DNA of 64,000 nucleotides from assembly GCA_937872985.1 (NCBI GenBank), contig CALMUW010000086.1:1-64000 (forward strand). Direction: 5' to 3'. Source of the DNA: an uncultured Alphaproteobacteria bacterium. GTDB taxonomy: Bacteria > Pseudomonadota > Alphaproteobacteria > Rhizobiales > Aestuariivirgaceae. This document shows, in pieces, positions 8,726 through 17,329 of this stretch. Position numbers and translations under genes: made by a program. The notes under the pieces were generated by a model, which saw only the letters and a program-made list of their open reading frames with translations, ran no database searches and was not told the origin of the DNA. Position 1 is the stretch's first letter. The number at the start of each line of letters is the position of its first letter.

Positions 8726-10740
8726 TGCAGCTGGCGCGGAATTTTCTTTTTCCAGGTGCGGCTGGCCACTTTCTTCTTGCCCTCGAAGGCCTCCAGCTTC
8801 GCCTCCACCAGCCAGTGGGTTTTTGTCGCCGCGAACCTGGTGTGGGTCTCGGTGCGCACCTGCCACGTGGCGCGGGTCATCTCCTCGGTCCAGTGGGTCG
8901 CCATGCGGGCCGACAGGGGATCGCCAGGCTGGAGGCTGTAGGTCTCACGCGCGATGGTTTGCGTCACCAGGCCATGGGGCCTGATCTCCTCGCGGCCGAA
9001 ATCATCGAGGATGGTGAGGGTCTGCGCGCCGGTCTTGTCGTCGGTGGCGAAGCGGCGCTCATGCCGGGGCGGTGACACCTGCTTCACCCTGGCGGGTAGA
9101 GCGCCCTCCGCCGGTTTGAATTCCACTGGCGGCTCGAAGGCCTTGACCCGGCGCAGCGGCAGCAGAAGCTGCGAAGCCCCGGCATGAACGGTGAGCGCCA
9201 CCGGCGCGGCCACGGGCCAGACCAGCGGAAAGCACGAGGTGGCCACACTCAAGCGGAGGCGATGGCCCGCGGGCACATGGGCGGCGAGATCATTGAGCTT
9301 CACCTTGACCCGGATGCGCTTGCCCGGCACCAGTGGCTTCGGCGTGTCGCGGCCGGTGAGCATGGCGGGATTGAACACCTGATAGCTCAGGCGCGATACC
9401 TCGCCCGACGGCCAGATGTGGGCGAGGCGCACCACCAGTTGCGCCACCGGCTGGTCAACCGCGATGTCGAGTTCGGCCACGGGCTGGCCCGCGAGGTCGA
9501 TGCCTTCAGCCAGCGGCGGCGAATCAAAGGTGATGGCGGCGGCATCATCGGCCTGCTGGTCGGCGGGCAATTCAGCGCCGCCGAACATGGCGCAGTATTC
9601 GCCCTGCCCGGTCATCAGGCGGATGGGCGCATCCAGGGTGAGGGCCATCTCATCACCGCCCGGCGTCATGGCAATGCCCTGCGTGGTGAGGTGGAAGGTC
9701 TTGAGCGTGGTCTGGCCCGAACCCCAGAAGGCATCGCCCAGCCAGCGGCCCGCGAATTCTTCCGGCACCGCGCCGGTGGGGCGGTGCGGGTCGGCGATGA
9801 AGAAGCGGAAATCGGGATCGAGGTGAACGCCGGTGGGCTTGTCCTTCAGCCAGCGGTCAAACCAGCGCAGCATCTCGTGCAGGAAACCGATCTGCGGTTC
9901 GGCCCCGAGGTGGGGATAGGCGTGGGTCCAGGGACCGATGATGGCCTTGCGCACGGAACGCAGGCCGCGCATGAGGCGCGGCACAGCGTTGACATAGGCA
10001 TCATTGAAGCCGCCCACCACCAGGGTTGCCGCTTCGATCCTGCCGAAGTCCTCGCACACCGAGGCGCGCTTCCAATAGGCGTCGCGGTGCGGATGTTCGA
10101 GCCAGGGTAGGGCGAGGAAGGGCATGGTGTTGAGGCGGTCGAGCCAGAGCTTCTTCCAGCTGCGCCCGACACATTTCGGATCCGGCGGGCGCGACAGGAT
10201 GGCGAGCATGGCGGCGGCCCAGCCGATGTTCTCGGCCAGCAGACTGCCGCCCTTGTAATGGATGTCATCCTCATAGCGGTCGTCGGTGGAGCAGAGGGTG
10301 ACAATGGCCTTGAGGGCGGCGGGGCGCCTGGCCGCCACTTGCAGCGCGTTGAAGCCGCCCCAGGACATGCCGAACATGCCGACCGTGCCGTCACACCATT
10401 TCTGGCGCGCCAGCCAGCCGATCACCTCCACCGCGTCGTCCAGTTCCTGCTCGCTGTATTCATCCTCGAAGACGCCCTGACTGTCGCCCGTGCCGCGCAG
10501 GTCGACGCGCAGGCAGGCATAGCCATGGCCGGCGAGATAGGCATGGGTCACGGCATCGCGGGCATGGGTGCCGTCGGTCTTGCGATAGGGCAGGAATTCC
10601 AAGAGCGCCGGCACGGGATGTTTCAGCGCGTCCCGGGGCCGCCACAGGCGCGCCGCCAGCTTCACCTTGCCGGAAAGCGGAATTTCAAAATGTTCGATGG
10701 TGTCGATCTTGTGCGGCAGGGCGCTGACGGTGGCGGGCAT
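8722..10740 (-). CDS. CocE/NonD family alpha/beta hydrolase (X-Pro dipeptidyl-peptidase S15 type)
   Basis: A 672-aa hydrolase. The N-terminal alpha/beta domain has the nucleophile elbow GMSWGG (Ser near residue 122) after RVDLRGTGDSQG, and the C-terminal half is the jelly-roll domain of the X-Pro dipeptidyl-peptidase/CocE family (for example SYQVFNPAMLTG and GHRLRLSVATSCFP). Members hydrolyse esters or amides such as cocaine, glutaryl-7-ACA or proline dipeptides; the natural substrate here cannot be told from sequence. No signal peptide is seen. Its stop overlaps the photolyase start by ATGA, so the two are probably co-translated. Confidence 0.87.
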   Translation of the reverse strand: MPATVSALPHKIDTIEHFEIPLSGKVKLAARLWRPRDALKHPVPALLEFLPYRKTDGTHARDAVTHAYLAGHGYACLRVDLRGTGDSQGVFEDEYSEQELDDAVEVIGWLARQKWCDGTVGMFGMSWGGFNALQVAARRPAALKAIVTLCSTDDRYEDDIHYKGGSLLAENIGWAAAMLAILSRPPDPKCVGRSWKKLWLDRLNTMPFLALPWLEHPHRDAYWKRASVCEDFGRIEAATLVVGGFNDAYVNAVPRLMRGLRSVRKAIIGPWTHAYPHLGAEPQIGFLHEMLRWFDRWLKDKPTGVHLDPDFRFFIADPHRPTGAVPEEFAGRWLGDAFWGSGQTTLKTFHLTTQGIAMTPGGDEMALTLDAPIRLMTGQGEYCAMFGGAELPADQQADDAAAITFDSPPLAEGIDLAGQPVAELDIAVDQPVAQLVVRLAHIWPSGEVSRLSYQVFNPAMLTGRDTPKPLVPGKRIRVKVKLNDLAAHVPAGHRLRLSVATSCFPLVWPVAAPVALTVHAGASQLLLPLRRVKAFEPPVEFKPAEGALPARVKQVSPPRHERRFATDDKTGAQTLTILDDFGREEIRPHGLVTQTIARETYSLQPGDPLSARMATHWTEEMTRATWQVRTETHTRFAATKTHWLVEAKLEAFEGKKKVASRTWKKKIPRQLQ

Positions 10741-10835
10741 GGGGCAAACCTCTTGGCCCCGACGTTAGGTAAAGAGCCTGACAGCCACAAGGGCAGGCGC
10801 AAACAAAAGAGCCGGAAGCTGGGCTCCCCGCTCGA

Positions 10836-10946
10836 GCGCAACGGACGATCAAATCGGAACGATTTGAGAGAGAAAGTTGCGCCAACATATTGATTTTCGA
10901 GCAACCTATCGGCGGCAGTTGATTCCAACTGACCGCCGGTTGCTCG
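10836..10946 (+). repeat. Dispersed ~111-bp stem-loop element, copy 1
   Basis: This intergenic segment is repeated at 46753-46865 in the same orientation with about four differences. It holds three inverted repeats: CAAATCG/CGATTTG (10850-10866), GTTGC/GCAAC (10876-10905) and GGCGG-CAGTTG/CAACTG-A-CCGCC (10911-10937). The ends are themselves inverted (CTCGAGCGCAAC at 10831-10842 and GTTGCTCGAG at 10939-10948). It lies between the gcrA stop and the hydrolase start. There is no coding potential beyond short shadow frames. It looks like a MITE- or REP-like element. Confidence 0.9.
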
Positions 10947-10967
10947 AGGGTCATGACCGTGTGCGTC

Positions 10968-11495
10968 TCAGGCGCTGCGGCGCTGGCGGCGGTCCTGCAC
11001 CGGCTGATAGGCCATGCGGGCGTGATACTCGCAATAGGGCGAGCCTTCACGCGGGTTGTGGCCGCAGAAGCAGAAGTCCTCGTTGCCGGGATCGCCGATG
11101 GGCCATTTGCAGGTCTTGTCGGAGAGATGAAGAATGGTGATGCGGCCATCCTTGGGCAGGTCGAGGAGGCGGAGCGGCTTGGGCTCCGGCAGGGCCTCCA
11201 GGCGCGGCGCGGCCTCGGGGCGGGTGTAGGATTTCAGCGCCGCCGAGCCGGACGACGGCATGGAGGGGCCGGCGGCGGGACGGCCGGGGTGGCTCGGCTC
11301 GCGCGTCTTGCGCGGGGCACGCGGCGCGGTTGAACGCGGCTGGGTGACCCGGCCCGAGAGGTTGAGGCGATGCACCTTGCCGATGACGGCATTGCGCGTG
11401 ACGCCGGCGCCGAGGCGGAGCGCGATCTGGCTGGCGGAGAGACCATCGTCCCACAGCTTCTTGAGCAGTTCGACCCGCTCCTCGGTCCAGGGCAT
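10968..11495 (-). CDS. gcrA: GcrA-family cell-cycle regulator
   Basis: A 175-aa DNA-binding cell-cycle regulator confined to Alphaproteobacteria; in Caulobacter GcrA acts with sigma70 at promoters carrying CcrM-methylated GANTC sites. The N-terminal helix-turn-helix domain MPWTEERVELLKKLWDDG and GVTRNAVIGKVHRLNLSGR is diagnostic, a Pro/Arg-rich linker follows, and the C-terminal sigma-interacting region CKWPIGDPG...CFCG...YCEYHARMAY is conserved. The start at 11495 matches family length; a GTG at 11534 with an AGGGA upstream is an alternative that would add 13 residues. The upstream region contains candidate DnaA and CtrA sites. Confidence 0.95.
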   Translation of the reverse strand: MPWTEERVELLKKLWDDGLSASQIALRLGAGVTRNAVIGKVHRLNLSGRVTQPRSTAPRAPRKTREPSHPGRPAAGPSMPSSGSAALKSYTRPEAAPRLEALPEPKPLRLLDLPKDGRITILHLSDKTCKWPIGDPGNEDFCFCGHNPREGSPYCEYHARMAYQPVQDRRQRRSA

Positions 11496-11537
11496 TTTCT
11501 CGTTGCCTGCGGCTGGTGACAAATTCTCGTTCACGGT

Positions 11538-11853
11538 GAATCCCTTAGCTCGCGCCGCTTTGACCCGAAGCGGCGTTTGGTGTGCTTGATACTGACCTTG
11601 AAGCCCTACATTTCGTAGAAGTGTTGGGTGGACCCTACAATAGGCGGTGACTCCCCCGCAAGAATCCGGCGGTTGCTGACGGGTTGTTTTCCCCAGCTTC
11701 CGCCATTTCCGCGTGGTTAACCAAACGTTACCCACAGTCGGAATCTCTGGTCCATGCGCTGTTTTGACTCAGGACGGCAAAAGCGATGCATTCGCGCAAC
11801 AGGCGCGGAATAATTGACCCTCACGCACAGGTGATTTAGGGTATTTATCCACA
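11538..11853. promoter_or_regulatory. gcrA/argD divergent control region: DnaA box, CtrA-like site, GANTC cluster
   Basis: The 408-bp gap between gcrA and argD holds no gene but several recognisable sites: a perfect DnaA box TTATCCACA (11845-11853), a CtrA-like site TTAA-N7-TTAC (11717-11731), and five GANTC sequences at 11538, 11649, 11662, 11741 and 11766. The motifs are seen directly; their role is inferred from Caulobacter, where DnaA activates and CtrA represses gcrA. The DnaA box is about 350 bp from the gcrA start and 50 bp from argD. Confidence 0.6.
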
Positions 11854-11903
11854 GCGTTGCGCCGGTGGCCCCGGCGCATTTTCTTTTGAGCGGCGAGGCC
11901 AAG

Positions 11904-13091
11904 ATGATTGCTCCCGTGCTTCCTACCTATAACCGCGCCGCGGTTGGCTTCGTGCGTGGCGAGGGTGCCTGGGTCTTCACCGCGGATGATGAGGCCTATC
12001 TCGATTTCGGCGCGGGCGTGGCGGTGACGAGTTGCGGCCATGCCCATCCGCATCTGGTGGCCGCCCTGACCGAGCAGGCCCGCGCCATCTGGCACACCTC
12101 CAATCTCTATCAGATGCCGGGACAGGAGAAACTGGCGCGGCGGCTCATCGATGCGAGTTTTGCCGACACGGTGTTCTTCACCAACTCCGGGGCAGAGGCT
12201 CTGGAGTGCGCCATCAAGATGGCGCGCAGGCACCATTGGGCCCTGGGCCAGCCGGAACGCCATCGCCTCATCACCTTTGAGGGCGCTTTCCATGGCCGCA
12301 CACTCGCCACCATCGCGGCGGGCGGGCAGGAGAAATATCTCGAGGGTTTCGGCCCCCGGGTCGATGGCTTCGATCAGGTGGCCTTCGGCGACCTGGCGGC
12401 AGTGGAAAGGGCCATCAGCGCTGCCACGGCGGGCATTCTCATCGAACCCGTTCAGGGCGAGGGGGGCTTGCGCCCCTGCCCGCCGGAATTCCTGCGGGCC
12501 TTGCGCAAGCTCTGCGACGAGCGTGGCCTGTTGCTGGTGCTCGATGAAGTGCAAAGCGGCGTCGGTCGCACCGGCAAGCTCTTTGCCCACGAGTGGGCGG
12601 GCATCACCCCCGACATCATGGCCATTGCCAAGGGCATCGGCGGCGGCTTTCCCCTGGGTGCCTGCCTTGCCACGGAGAACGCGGCCAAGGGCATGACGGC
12701 GGGCACGCATGGCTCCACCTTCGGCGGCAATCCGCTGGCCACCGCCGTGGGCAATGCCGTGCTCGACGTGATCCTGGCCGAGGGCTTTCTTGATGGCGTG
12801 CGCCGGAAGGGCCTGCTGCTGAAGCAGAAGCTTGCGGCATTGAAGGATGCCCATCCCGAAATCATCGGCGCGGTGCGGGGCGAGGGCCTGATGCTGGGCC
12901 TGGCCTGCACGGTGCCGAACACGGCGGTGCAGGCGGCGGCGCTGGATCAGAAGCTCCTGATCATCGGCGCGGGCCAGAATGTGGTGCGACTGTTGCCGCC
13001 GCTCACCATCAGCGATGCTGACATCGACACGGCGGTGGCGCGGCTTGATGCCGCCTGCGCCGCATTGGAACAGAAGAAGGATGAGGCGTGA
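11904..13091 (+). CDS. argD: Acetylornithine aminotransferase
   Basis: A 395-aa class III PLP-dependent aminotransferase of arginine biosynthesis (N-acetylglutamate semialdehyde to N-acetylornithine), possibly also acting in the succinyldiaminopimelate step of lysine synthesis. Evidence: [17 protein letters not shown] (PLP phosphate site), [18 protein letters not shown] (PLP ring Asp), and the Schiff-base Lys in [16 protein letters not shown] (~residue 244). The ATG at 11904 follows CGAGGCCAAG; an upstream in-frame ATG at 11865 is less likely. Its stop codon overlaps a GTG that could start argF. Confidence 0.95.
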   Translation: MIAPVLPTYNRAAVGFVRGEGAWVFTADDEAYLDFGAGVAVTSCGHAHPHLVAALTEQARAIWHTSNLYQMPGQEKLARRLIDASFADTVFFTNSGAEALECAIKMARRHHWALGQPERHRLITFEGAFHGRTLATIAAGGQEKYLEGFGPRVDGFDQVAFGDLAAVERAISAATAGILIEPVQGEGGLRPCPPEFLRALRKLCDERGLLLVLDEVQSGVGRTGKLFAHEWAGITPDIMAIAKGIGGGFPLGACLATENAAKGMTAGTHGSTFGGNPLATAVGNAVLDVILAEGFLDGVRRKGLLLKQKLAALKDAHPEIIGAVRGEGLMLGLACTVPNTAVQAAALDQKLLIIGAGQNVVRLLPPLTISDADIDTAVARLDAACAALEQKKDEA

Positions 13092-13093
13092 CC

Positions 13094-14023
13094 ATGGCTG
13101 AGGTTCTCCGGCATTTTCTCGACATCGCAGACCACACGCCGGCCGATCTCCGCGCCATCGTGGACCGGGCGCGGGCCATCAAGGAAGCGCGGGCCGGCAA
13201 GCCCAAGGGCTGGCGCGATGCCGGCGAGCCGCTGAAGGGCCGTATCCTCGCCATGGTGTTCGAGCGGCCCTCGACCCGGACCCGCGTCTCCTTTGAAGTG
13301 GCCATGAAGCAACTGGGCGGCGAGGCCGTGGTCATCACCGCCAACGACACGCAGATCGGGCGCGGCGAAACCATTGCCGATACGGCGCGCGTGCTGTCGC
13401 GCTATGTGGACGCCATCATGATCCGCGCCGCGAAGCATTCGAGCCTTCTGGGCATGGCGGAACATGCCACGGTGCCTGTCATCAACGGGCTGACCGACAA
13501 GACTCATCCCTGTCAGGTGCTGGCCGATGTGCTGACGCTGGAGGAACGCAAAGGACCACTGGCCCGGCAGACGGTGGCCTGGCTGGGGGATGGCAACAAT
13601 GTCGCGGCCTCATGGATTCATGCGGTTGGCCGCCTGGGCGGCCGGATGCAACTGGGGTGCCCCACGGAACTGGCGCCCGATCCTGCGGTGCTGGACTGGG
13701 CCCGGCGCGAGAAGGCCGATGTGATGCTGACGACCGCGCCGGAGGCGGCGGTGAAGAATGCCAGTTGCGTCATCACCGACACCTGGGTTTCCATGCATGA
13801 CACGGATGCCGCAAGCCGCCACAATCTGCTCAAGCCCTATCAGGTGAATGGCGCGCTGATGCGGAAGGCCGCGCCCGGTGCCATCTTCATGCATTGCCTG
13901 CCCGCCCACCGCAACGAGGAAGTGACCGACGAGGTGATGGACGGGCCGCAATCGGTGATCTTTGACGAGGCGGAAAACCGACTCCATATCCAGAAGAGCA
14001 TTCTTCTGTCCTGCATGGCCTGA
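13094..14023 (+). CDS. argF: Ornithine carbamoyltransferase
   Basis: A 309-aa cytoplasmic enzyme that makes citrulline from ornithine and carbamoyl phosphate. It shows the carbamoyl-phosphate loop STRTR (~residue 58), HPCQVLAD (~138), and the ornithine/Cys loop [15 protein letters not shown] near the C-terminus. The ATG at 13094 lies 2 bp after the argD stop; a GTG at 13088 overlapping that stop is an alternative. It forms an argD-argF-hslO unit, an order common in Rhizobiales. Confidence 0.96.
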   Translation: MAEVLRHFLDIADHTPADLRAIVDRARAIKEARAGKPKGWRDAGEPLKGRILAMVFERPSTRTRVSFEVAMKQLGGEAVVITANDTQIGRGETIADTARVLSRYVDAIMIRAAKHSSLLGMAEHATVPVINGLTDKTHPCQVLADVLTLEERKGPLARQTVAWLGDGNNVAASWIHAVGRLGGRMQLGCPTELAPDPAVLDWARREKADVMLTTAPEAAVKNASCVITDTWVSMHDTDAASRHNLLKPYQVNGALMRKAAPGAIFMHCLPAHRNEEVTDEVMDGPQSVIFDEAENRLHIQKSILLSCMA

Positions 14024-14024
14024 C

Positions 14025-14924
14025 ATGACCCAGACCGACGACATGGTCCTGCCCTTTCAGGTGAAGACCCTGGGCGCGCGCGGCAGGCTGGTCCGCCTTG
14101 GCCCGGTGATTCACGACATCCTGTCGCGCCATGATTATCCCGCACCCGTATCGGCGCTGCTGGCCGAGGCGGTGGCGCTGGCGGCCCTGCTGGGATCGGC
14201 GCTGAAATTCGAGGGCCGCTTCATCCTTCAGACCAAGACCGATGGCCCGGTTGATCTCATCGTGGCGGATTTCGCCTCGCCCCATGGAGTGCGCGGCTAT
14301 GCGCGCTATGACCTGGCCCGCATTGCCGCCATGGCAAGACCGACGCAGGCCGCCCTGCTGGGCCAGGGCCACCTCGCCATGACGGTGGACCAGGGCGGCG
14401 ACATGGACCGCTATCAGGGCATTGTGCCGCTGGAGGGGATTTCGCTGGCGCAGGCGGCCGACATTTACTTTGCGCAGTCGGAGCAGATCCCGACGCGGCT
14501 GAAGCTGGCGTCAGGCCCGCTCACCACCAGGGATGGCACCCATTGGCGCGCCGGGGCGGTCATGGTGCAGCATCTGCCGGGCGAAGGCGGCCACGGCGAT
14601 GCCAGCCGGGATGACGACTGGGCCACGGCCCACATGCTGCTGGACACGGTGGAGGATCACGAGTTGCTGGATCCGCAGCTTGGCGCCGAAGCCCTGCTCT
14701 ACCGGCTCTATCACGAGCCGGGGGTGACGGCCTATCCGGCGATCGCCCTTGCCCGGCATTGCACCTGTTCACGCGCCGCGGTGGAACGGATGATCCGCAA
14801 CTTCCCGGCAGACGACCGCGCCGCCATGGTGCATGATGGCGCAATTACGGTGACCTGCGAGTTCTGCTCGTCGGTCTATGGCTTCAAGCCTTCCGAATTT
14901 GCTGCGTCCCCGGCAGAAGACTGA
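14025..14924 (+). CDS. hslO: Hsp33 redox-regulated holdase chaperone
   Basis: A 299-aa cytoplasmic chaperone that is activated by oxidative unfolding. The C-terminal zinc centre is present as C-T-C (in HCTCSRAAVERM) and C-E-F-C (in VTCEFCSSVYGF), the four Cys that bind zinc when reduced and form disulfides under oxidation. The ATG lies 1 bp after the argF stop. Its last 41 bp overlap the convergent yccF gene. Confidence 0.95.
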   Translation: MTQTDDMVLPFQVKTLGARGRLVRLGPVIHDILSRHDYPAPVSALLAEAVALAALLGSALKFEGRFILQTKTDGPVDLIVADFASPHGVRGYARYDLARIAAMARPTQAALLGQGHLAMTVDQGGDMDRYQGIVPLEGISLAQAADIYFAQSEQIPTRLKLASGPLTTRDGTHWRAGAVMVQHLPGEGGHGDASRDDDWATAHMLLDTVEDHELLDPQLGAEALLYRLYHEPGVTAYPAIALARHCTCSRAAVERMIRNFPADDRAAMVHDGAITVTCEFCSSVYGFKPSEFAASPAED

Positions 14925-15321
14925 TCTGGTTCACCGCCACCACGCTCTTGCCCACGGGGAAGAGCGAGGCCAGCGCCAGCTTCACATGCTGCCAGGCGAA
15001 GGGCAGGCCGATGATGGTCATGGCAAGGCCTGCGGCCAGCGTGATGTGACCCAGCGCCAGCCACCAGCCCGCCAGCAGGAACCACAGCACATTGCCGATG
15101 GCGCCGAGCGCGCCGGTGCCGAGGTCATGCTGGCCCACATGCTTGCGGTCCACCATGTCATGGCCGAAGGGCCAGGCGGAAAAGCGCGCAATGGCAAAGC
15201 AGGAGCGTGCCCATGGCAGGCCGACAATGGTGAGCGCCATAATGACGCCGGCCAGCACCCAGCCGAGCGCAGCGAGAAAGCCGCCCATGACAAACCACAG
15301 CACATTCAACAGGAACAGCAT
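14884..15321 (-). CDS. yccF: YccF family inner membrane protein
   Basis: A 145-aa inner membrane protein with two repeated YccF modules: LLNVLWFVMGGFLAALGWVL and IGNVLWFLLAGWWLALGHI, each followed by a second helix with GLPWARSCF or GLPFAWQH. Family function is unknown. The start at 15321 is set by GGAGG 6 bp upstream; an ATG at 15333 in the same frame would contain that site. The 3' end overlaps hslO by 41 bp tail to tail. Confidence 0.87.
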   Translation of the reverse strand: MLFLLNVLWFVMGGFLAALGWVLAGVIMALTIVGLPWARSCFAIARFSAWPFGHDMVDRKHVGQHDLGTGALGAIGNVLWFLLAGWWLALGHITLAAGLAMTIIGLPFAWQHVKLALASLFPVGKSVVAVNQISLLPGTQQIRKA

Positions 15322-15366
15322 CGTTGCCTCCATCACGGCCCCCGAGATGGGAAATGACTGCGGCCT

Positions 15367-16530
15367 TTACAAGGAGAGGCGGGCGGCAAGCCGCTCGATG
15401 AAGCTGCGGCAGCGCGCGAGCTCGCTGGCCGCGATGAATTCATCGGGCTTGTGGGCCTGTTCAATGGAACCGGGGCCGCAGATGACGGTGGAGAAGCCCG
15501 CCTGCTGGAACAGGCCCGCCTCGGCACAATAGGAGACAGCCTCGGTGGCATTGGCCCCGGCACAGTGGCGGGCCAGCGCTTCCGCGGCACCCGCCCCGCC
15601 CGGTGCCCGAGCCGCCACCTCATTGGTGGTCCGGGGGGGGGTGCCCGCGGCCCGGCCGGTAGCCCGCCTGGCGGGCACAAGGGTTGCGGCGAAGGCATCG
15701 AGGCGGGCGAGGATGGCGCGCGGATCGGTGCCCGGCACCACGCGCGTCTCCCACTGGAACTGGCACTGGCGCGGAATGATGTTGCGCGCCGTGCCGCCCT
15801 GGATGGTGCCGACATGGATGGTGGTGAAGGGCGGATCGAAGCGCCCGGCGGGATCGCCCGCCGCCGTGAGGTCGGCGCGGAGGCGCGAGATTTCGCCGAT
15901 GAGCTCCGCCGCCACCATGATGGCGTTGACGCCGCGATCGGTGAGGCTGGAATGGGCCTCGTGCCCCGTGACCGTGGTTTCAAAACTGGCGATGCCCTTG
16001 TGGCCCGTGACCACCGCCATGAGCGACGGCTCGCCGACGATGACGGCCTCCGGCTTCGCTGTCCGCTCCTGCAACCAGCGCACCAGCGGGCGCACCCCCT
16101 TGCAGCCCACTTCCTCATCGCAGGAGAAAGCCAGATGGATGGGGCGCTTGAGATTCTGCCGCACCAGCCAGGGCACCATGGCCAGCACCACGGCGGCAAA
16201 GCCCTTCATGTCACAGGTGCCTCGACCGAAGAGCCGATCGTTCCGGCGGACAAGTTCAAAGGGATTGCTGGCCCAGTTCTGGCCCGTCACCGGCACGACA
16301 TCGAGATGGCCGGAGAGGACCACCCCGCCCGGCCCATCGGGTCCGATGGTGGCGAAGAGATTGGTCTTGTGGCCGGTCTCATAATCGATGCGGGTGTGGG
16401 GCACGCCATGGTCATCGAGCCAGGCCTCGATGAATTCGGTGATGGCGATGGTGCCCTGAGCGAAGGTGGTCTCGAAGGCGATGAGCCGTTCCAGCAGGGT
16501 TTCAATGTCGGAAAGCGCGGGAAGTAACAT
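15367..16530 (-). CDS. argE: Acetylornithine deacetylase (M20 family)
   Basis: A 387-aa M20 metallopeptidase-type enzyme that releases ornithine from N-acetylornithine. The metal-binding segments are visible: SGHLDVVPVTG (His/Asp), GTCDMKGFAA (Asp) and CDEEVGCKG (catalytic and metal Glu), with the C-terminal GPGSIEQAHKPDEF giving the last His. The ATG at 16530 overlaps the apaG stop (TGATG). Around 15600-15670 the coding strand has a 9-base homopolymer and the product (VPARRATGRAAGTPPR) departs from family sequence while the frame is restored afterwards, so a pair of compensating sequence errors is possible there. Confidence 0.92.
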   Translation of the reverse strand: MLLPALSDIETLLERLIAFETTFAQGTIAITEFIEAWLDDHGVPHTRIDYETGHKTNLFATIGPDGPGGVVLSGHLDVVPVTGQNWASNPFELVRRNDRLFGRGTCDMKGFAAVVLAMVPWLVRQNLKRPIHLAFSCDEEVGCKGVRPLVRWLQERTAKPEAVIVGEPSLMAVVTGHKGIASFETTVTGHEAHSSLTDRGVNAIMVAAELIGEISRLRADLTAAGDPAGRFDPPFTTIHVGTIQGGTARNIIPRQCQFQWETRVVPGTDPRAILARLDAFAATLVPARRATGRAAGTPPRTTNEVAARAPGGAGAAEALARHCAGANATEAVSYCAEAGLFQQAGFSTVICGPGSIEQAHKPDEFIAASELARCRSFIERLAARLSL

Positions 16531-16922
16531 CAGTTGACGCTGTGTTCGGCGTGGGGACTGTCGAGGGAGAAGGCGGGAATGGCGATGTCGAACCTCTCGC
16601 CCGCCAGCGTCGTCATCTGGTAGCTGCCGGACATGATGCCGGAGGGCGTCGAGAGGGGGCAGCCCGAGGAATATTGATAGCGGTCTCCCGGCCCCAGCAC
16701 CGGCTGATCGCCCACCACGCCCTCGCCCTGCACATGCTGCACATGGCCGCGCGCGTCGGTGATGATCCAGTGGCGCGACAGCAGTTGCACCGTCTCTTGC
16801 CCCAGGTTCTCCAGCGTCACTGTATAGGACCAGAGGAAGCGGTCGGCGTCCGGCTCGGACTGGCTGGCGAGATAGGCCGGGGTCACGGCGACGCGGATCT
16901 GGCGGGTGGTTTCCTGATACAT
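16530..16922 (-). CDS. apaG: ApaG domain protein
   Basis: A 130-aa protein of the ApaG family, an immunoglobulin-like beta-sandwich domain; bacterial ApaG is linked to Co2+ resistance and Ap4A levels, but the biochemical role is unsettled. Family hallmarks are RIRV-type first strand ([12 protein letters not shown]), [20 protein letters not shown] (~residues 47-66), and the C-terminal [11 protein letters not shown]. It is translationally coupled to argE by TGATG. Confidence 0.93.
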   Translation of the reverse strand: MYQETTRQIRVAVTPAYLASQSEPDADRFLWSYTVTLENLGQETVQLLSRHWIITDARGHVQHVQGEGVVGDQPVLGPGDRYQYSSGCPLSTPSGIMSGSYQMTTLAGERFDIAIPAFSLDSPHAEHSVN

Positions 16923-17021
16923 GGGGGCATCCTAGACCAGCTCGGCGCCATTGCCACGGGCAAGTTTGCCGACAGCCATGCTTGACAGGGCGGGCCTGCC
17001 GCGCTGTAACGCGACAGGAGC

Positions 17022-17096
17022 GCGGGCGTAGTTCAGTGGTAGAACGGTAGCTTCCCAAGCTGCATGTCGTGGGTTCGATTCCCATCGCCCGCTCCA
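17022..17096 (+). tRNA. tRNA-Gly (anticodon CCC)
   Basis: A 75-nt cloverleaf with encoded CCA. Acceptor GCGGGCG pairs with CGCCCGC; the anticodon stem GTAGC/GCTGC closes the loop TTCCCAA, anticodon CCC, reading GGG. The T loop is TTCGATT. Confidence 0.97.
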
Positions 17097-17123
17097 GTTT
17101 CTCCGACATTTCAACGGCTTGAC

Positions 17124-17150
17124 GCGCCTCACCGGGGGTGCGGCGTTTTT
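17124..17150 (+). terminator. Intrinsic terminator after tRNA-Gly
   Basis: GCGCCTCACC-GGG-GGTGCGGCG forms a stem with one mismatch followed by TTTTT, 27 bp after the tRNA. Confidence 0.7.
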
Positions 17151-17329
17151 GCCGCCAGTTTGCAGGTGCACAACGTCATTTTTCTTTCACAAACATCTTC
17201 TTAACAGGCTCCGCAGGCCCTATATTCTGCGTTGCAGCATGATTTTCCGCGGCGCGGAAAGAATGGGGCAACGATTTGGGTGCACCATGCTGGCACCCCA
17301 AGCCCCCCGCCCTGCCGGAGCGAGTGATT

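Noticed and set aside
10662-10928. Minus-strand small protein containing LLENQYVGATFSL
   Set aside because: It is a reading of the 111-bp repeat; the same peptide appears from the second copy at 46623-46967 in an unrelated context.
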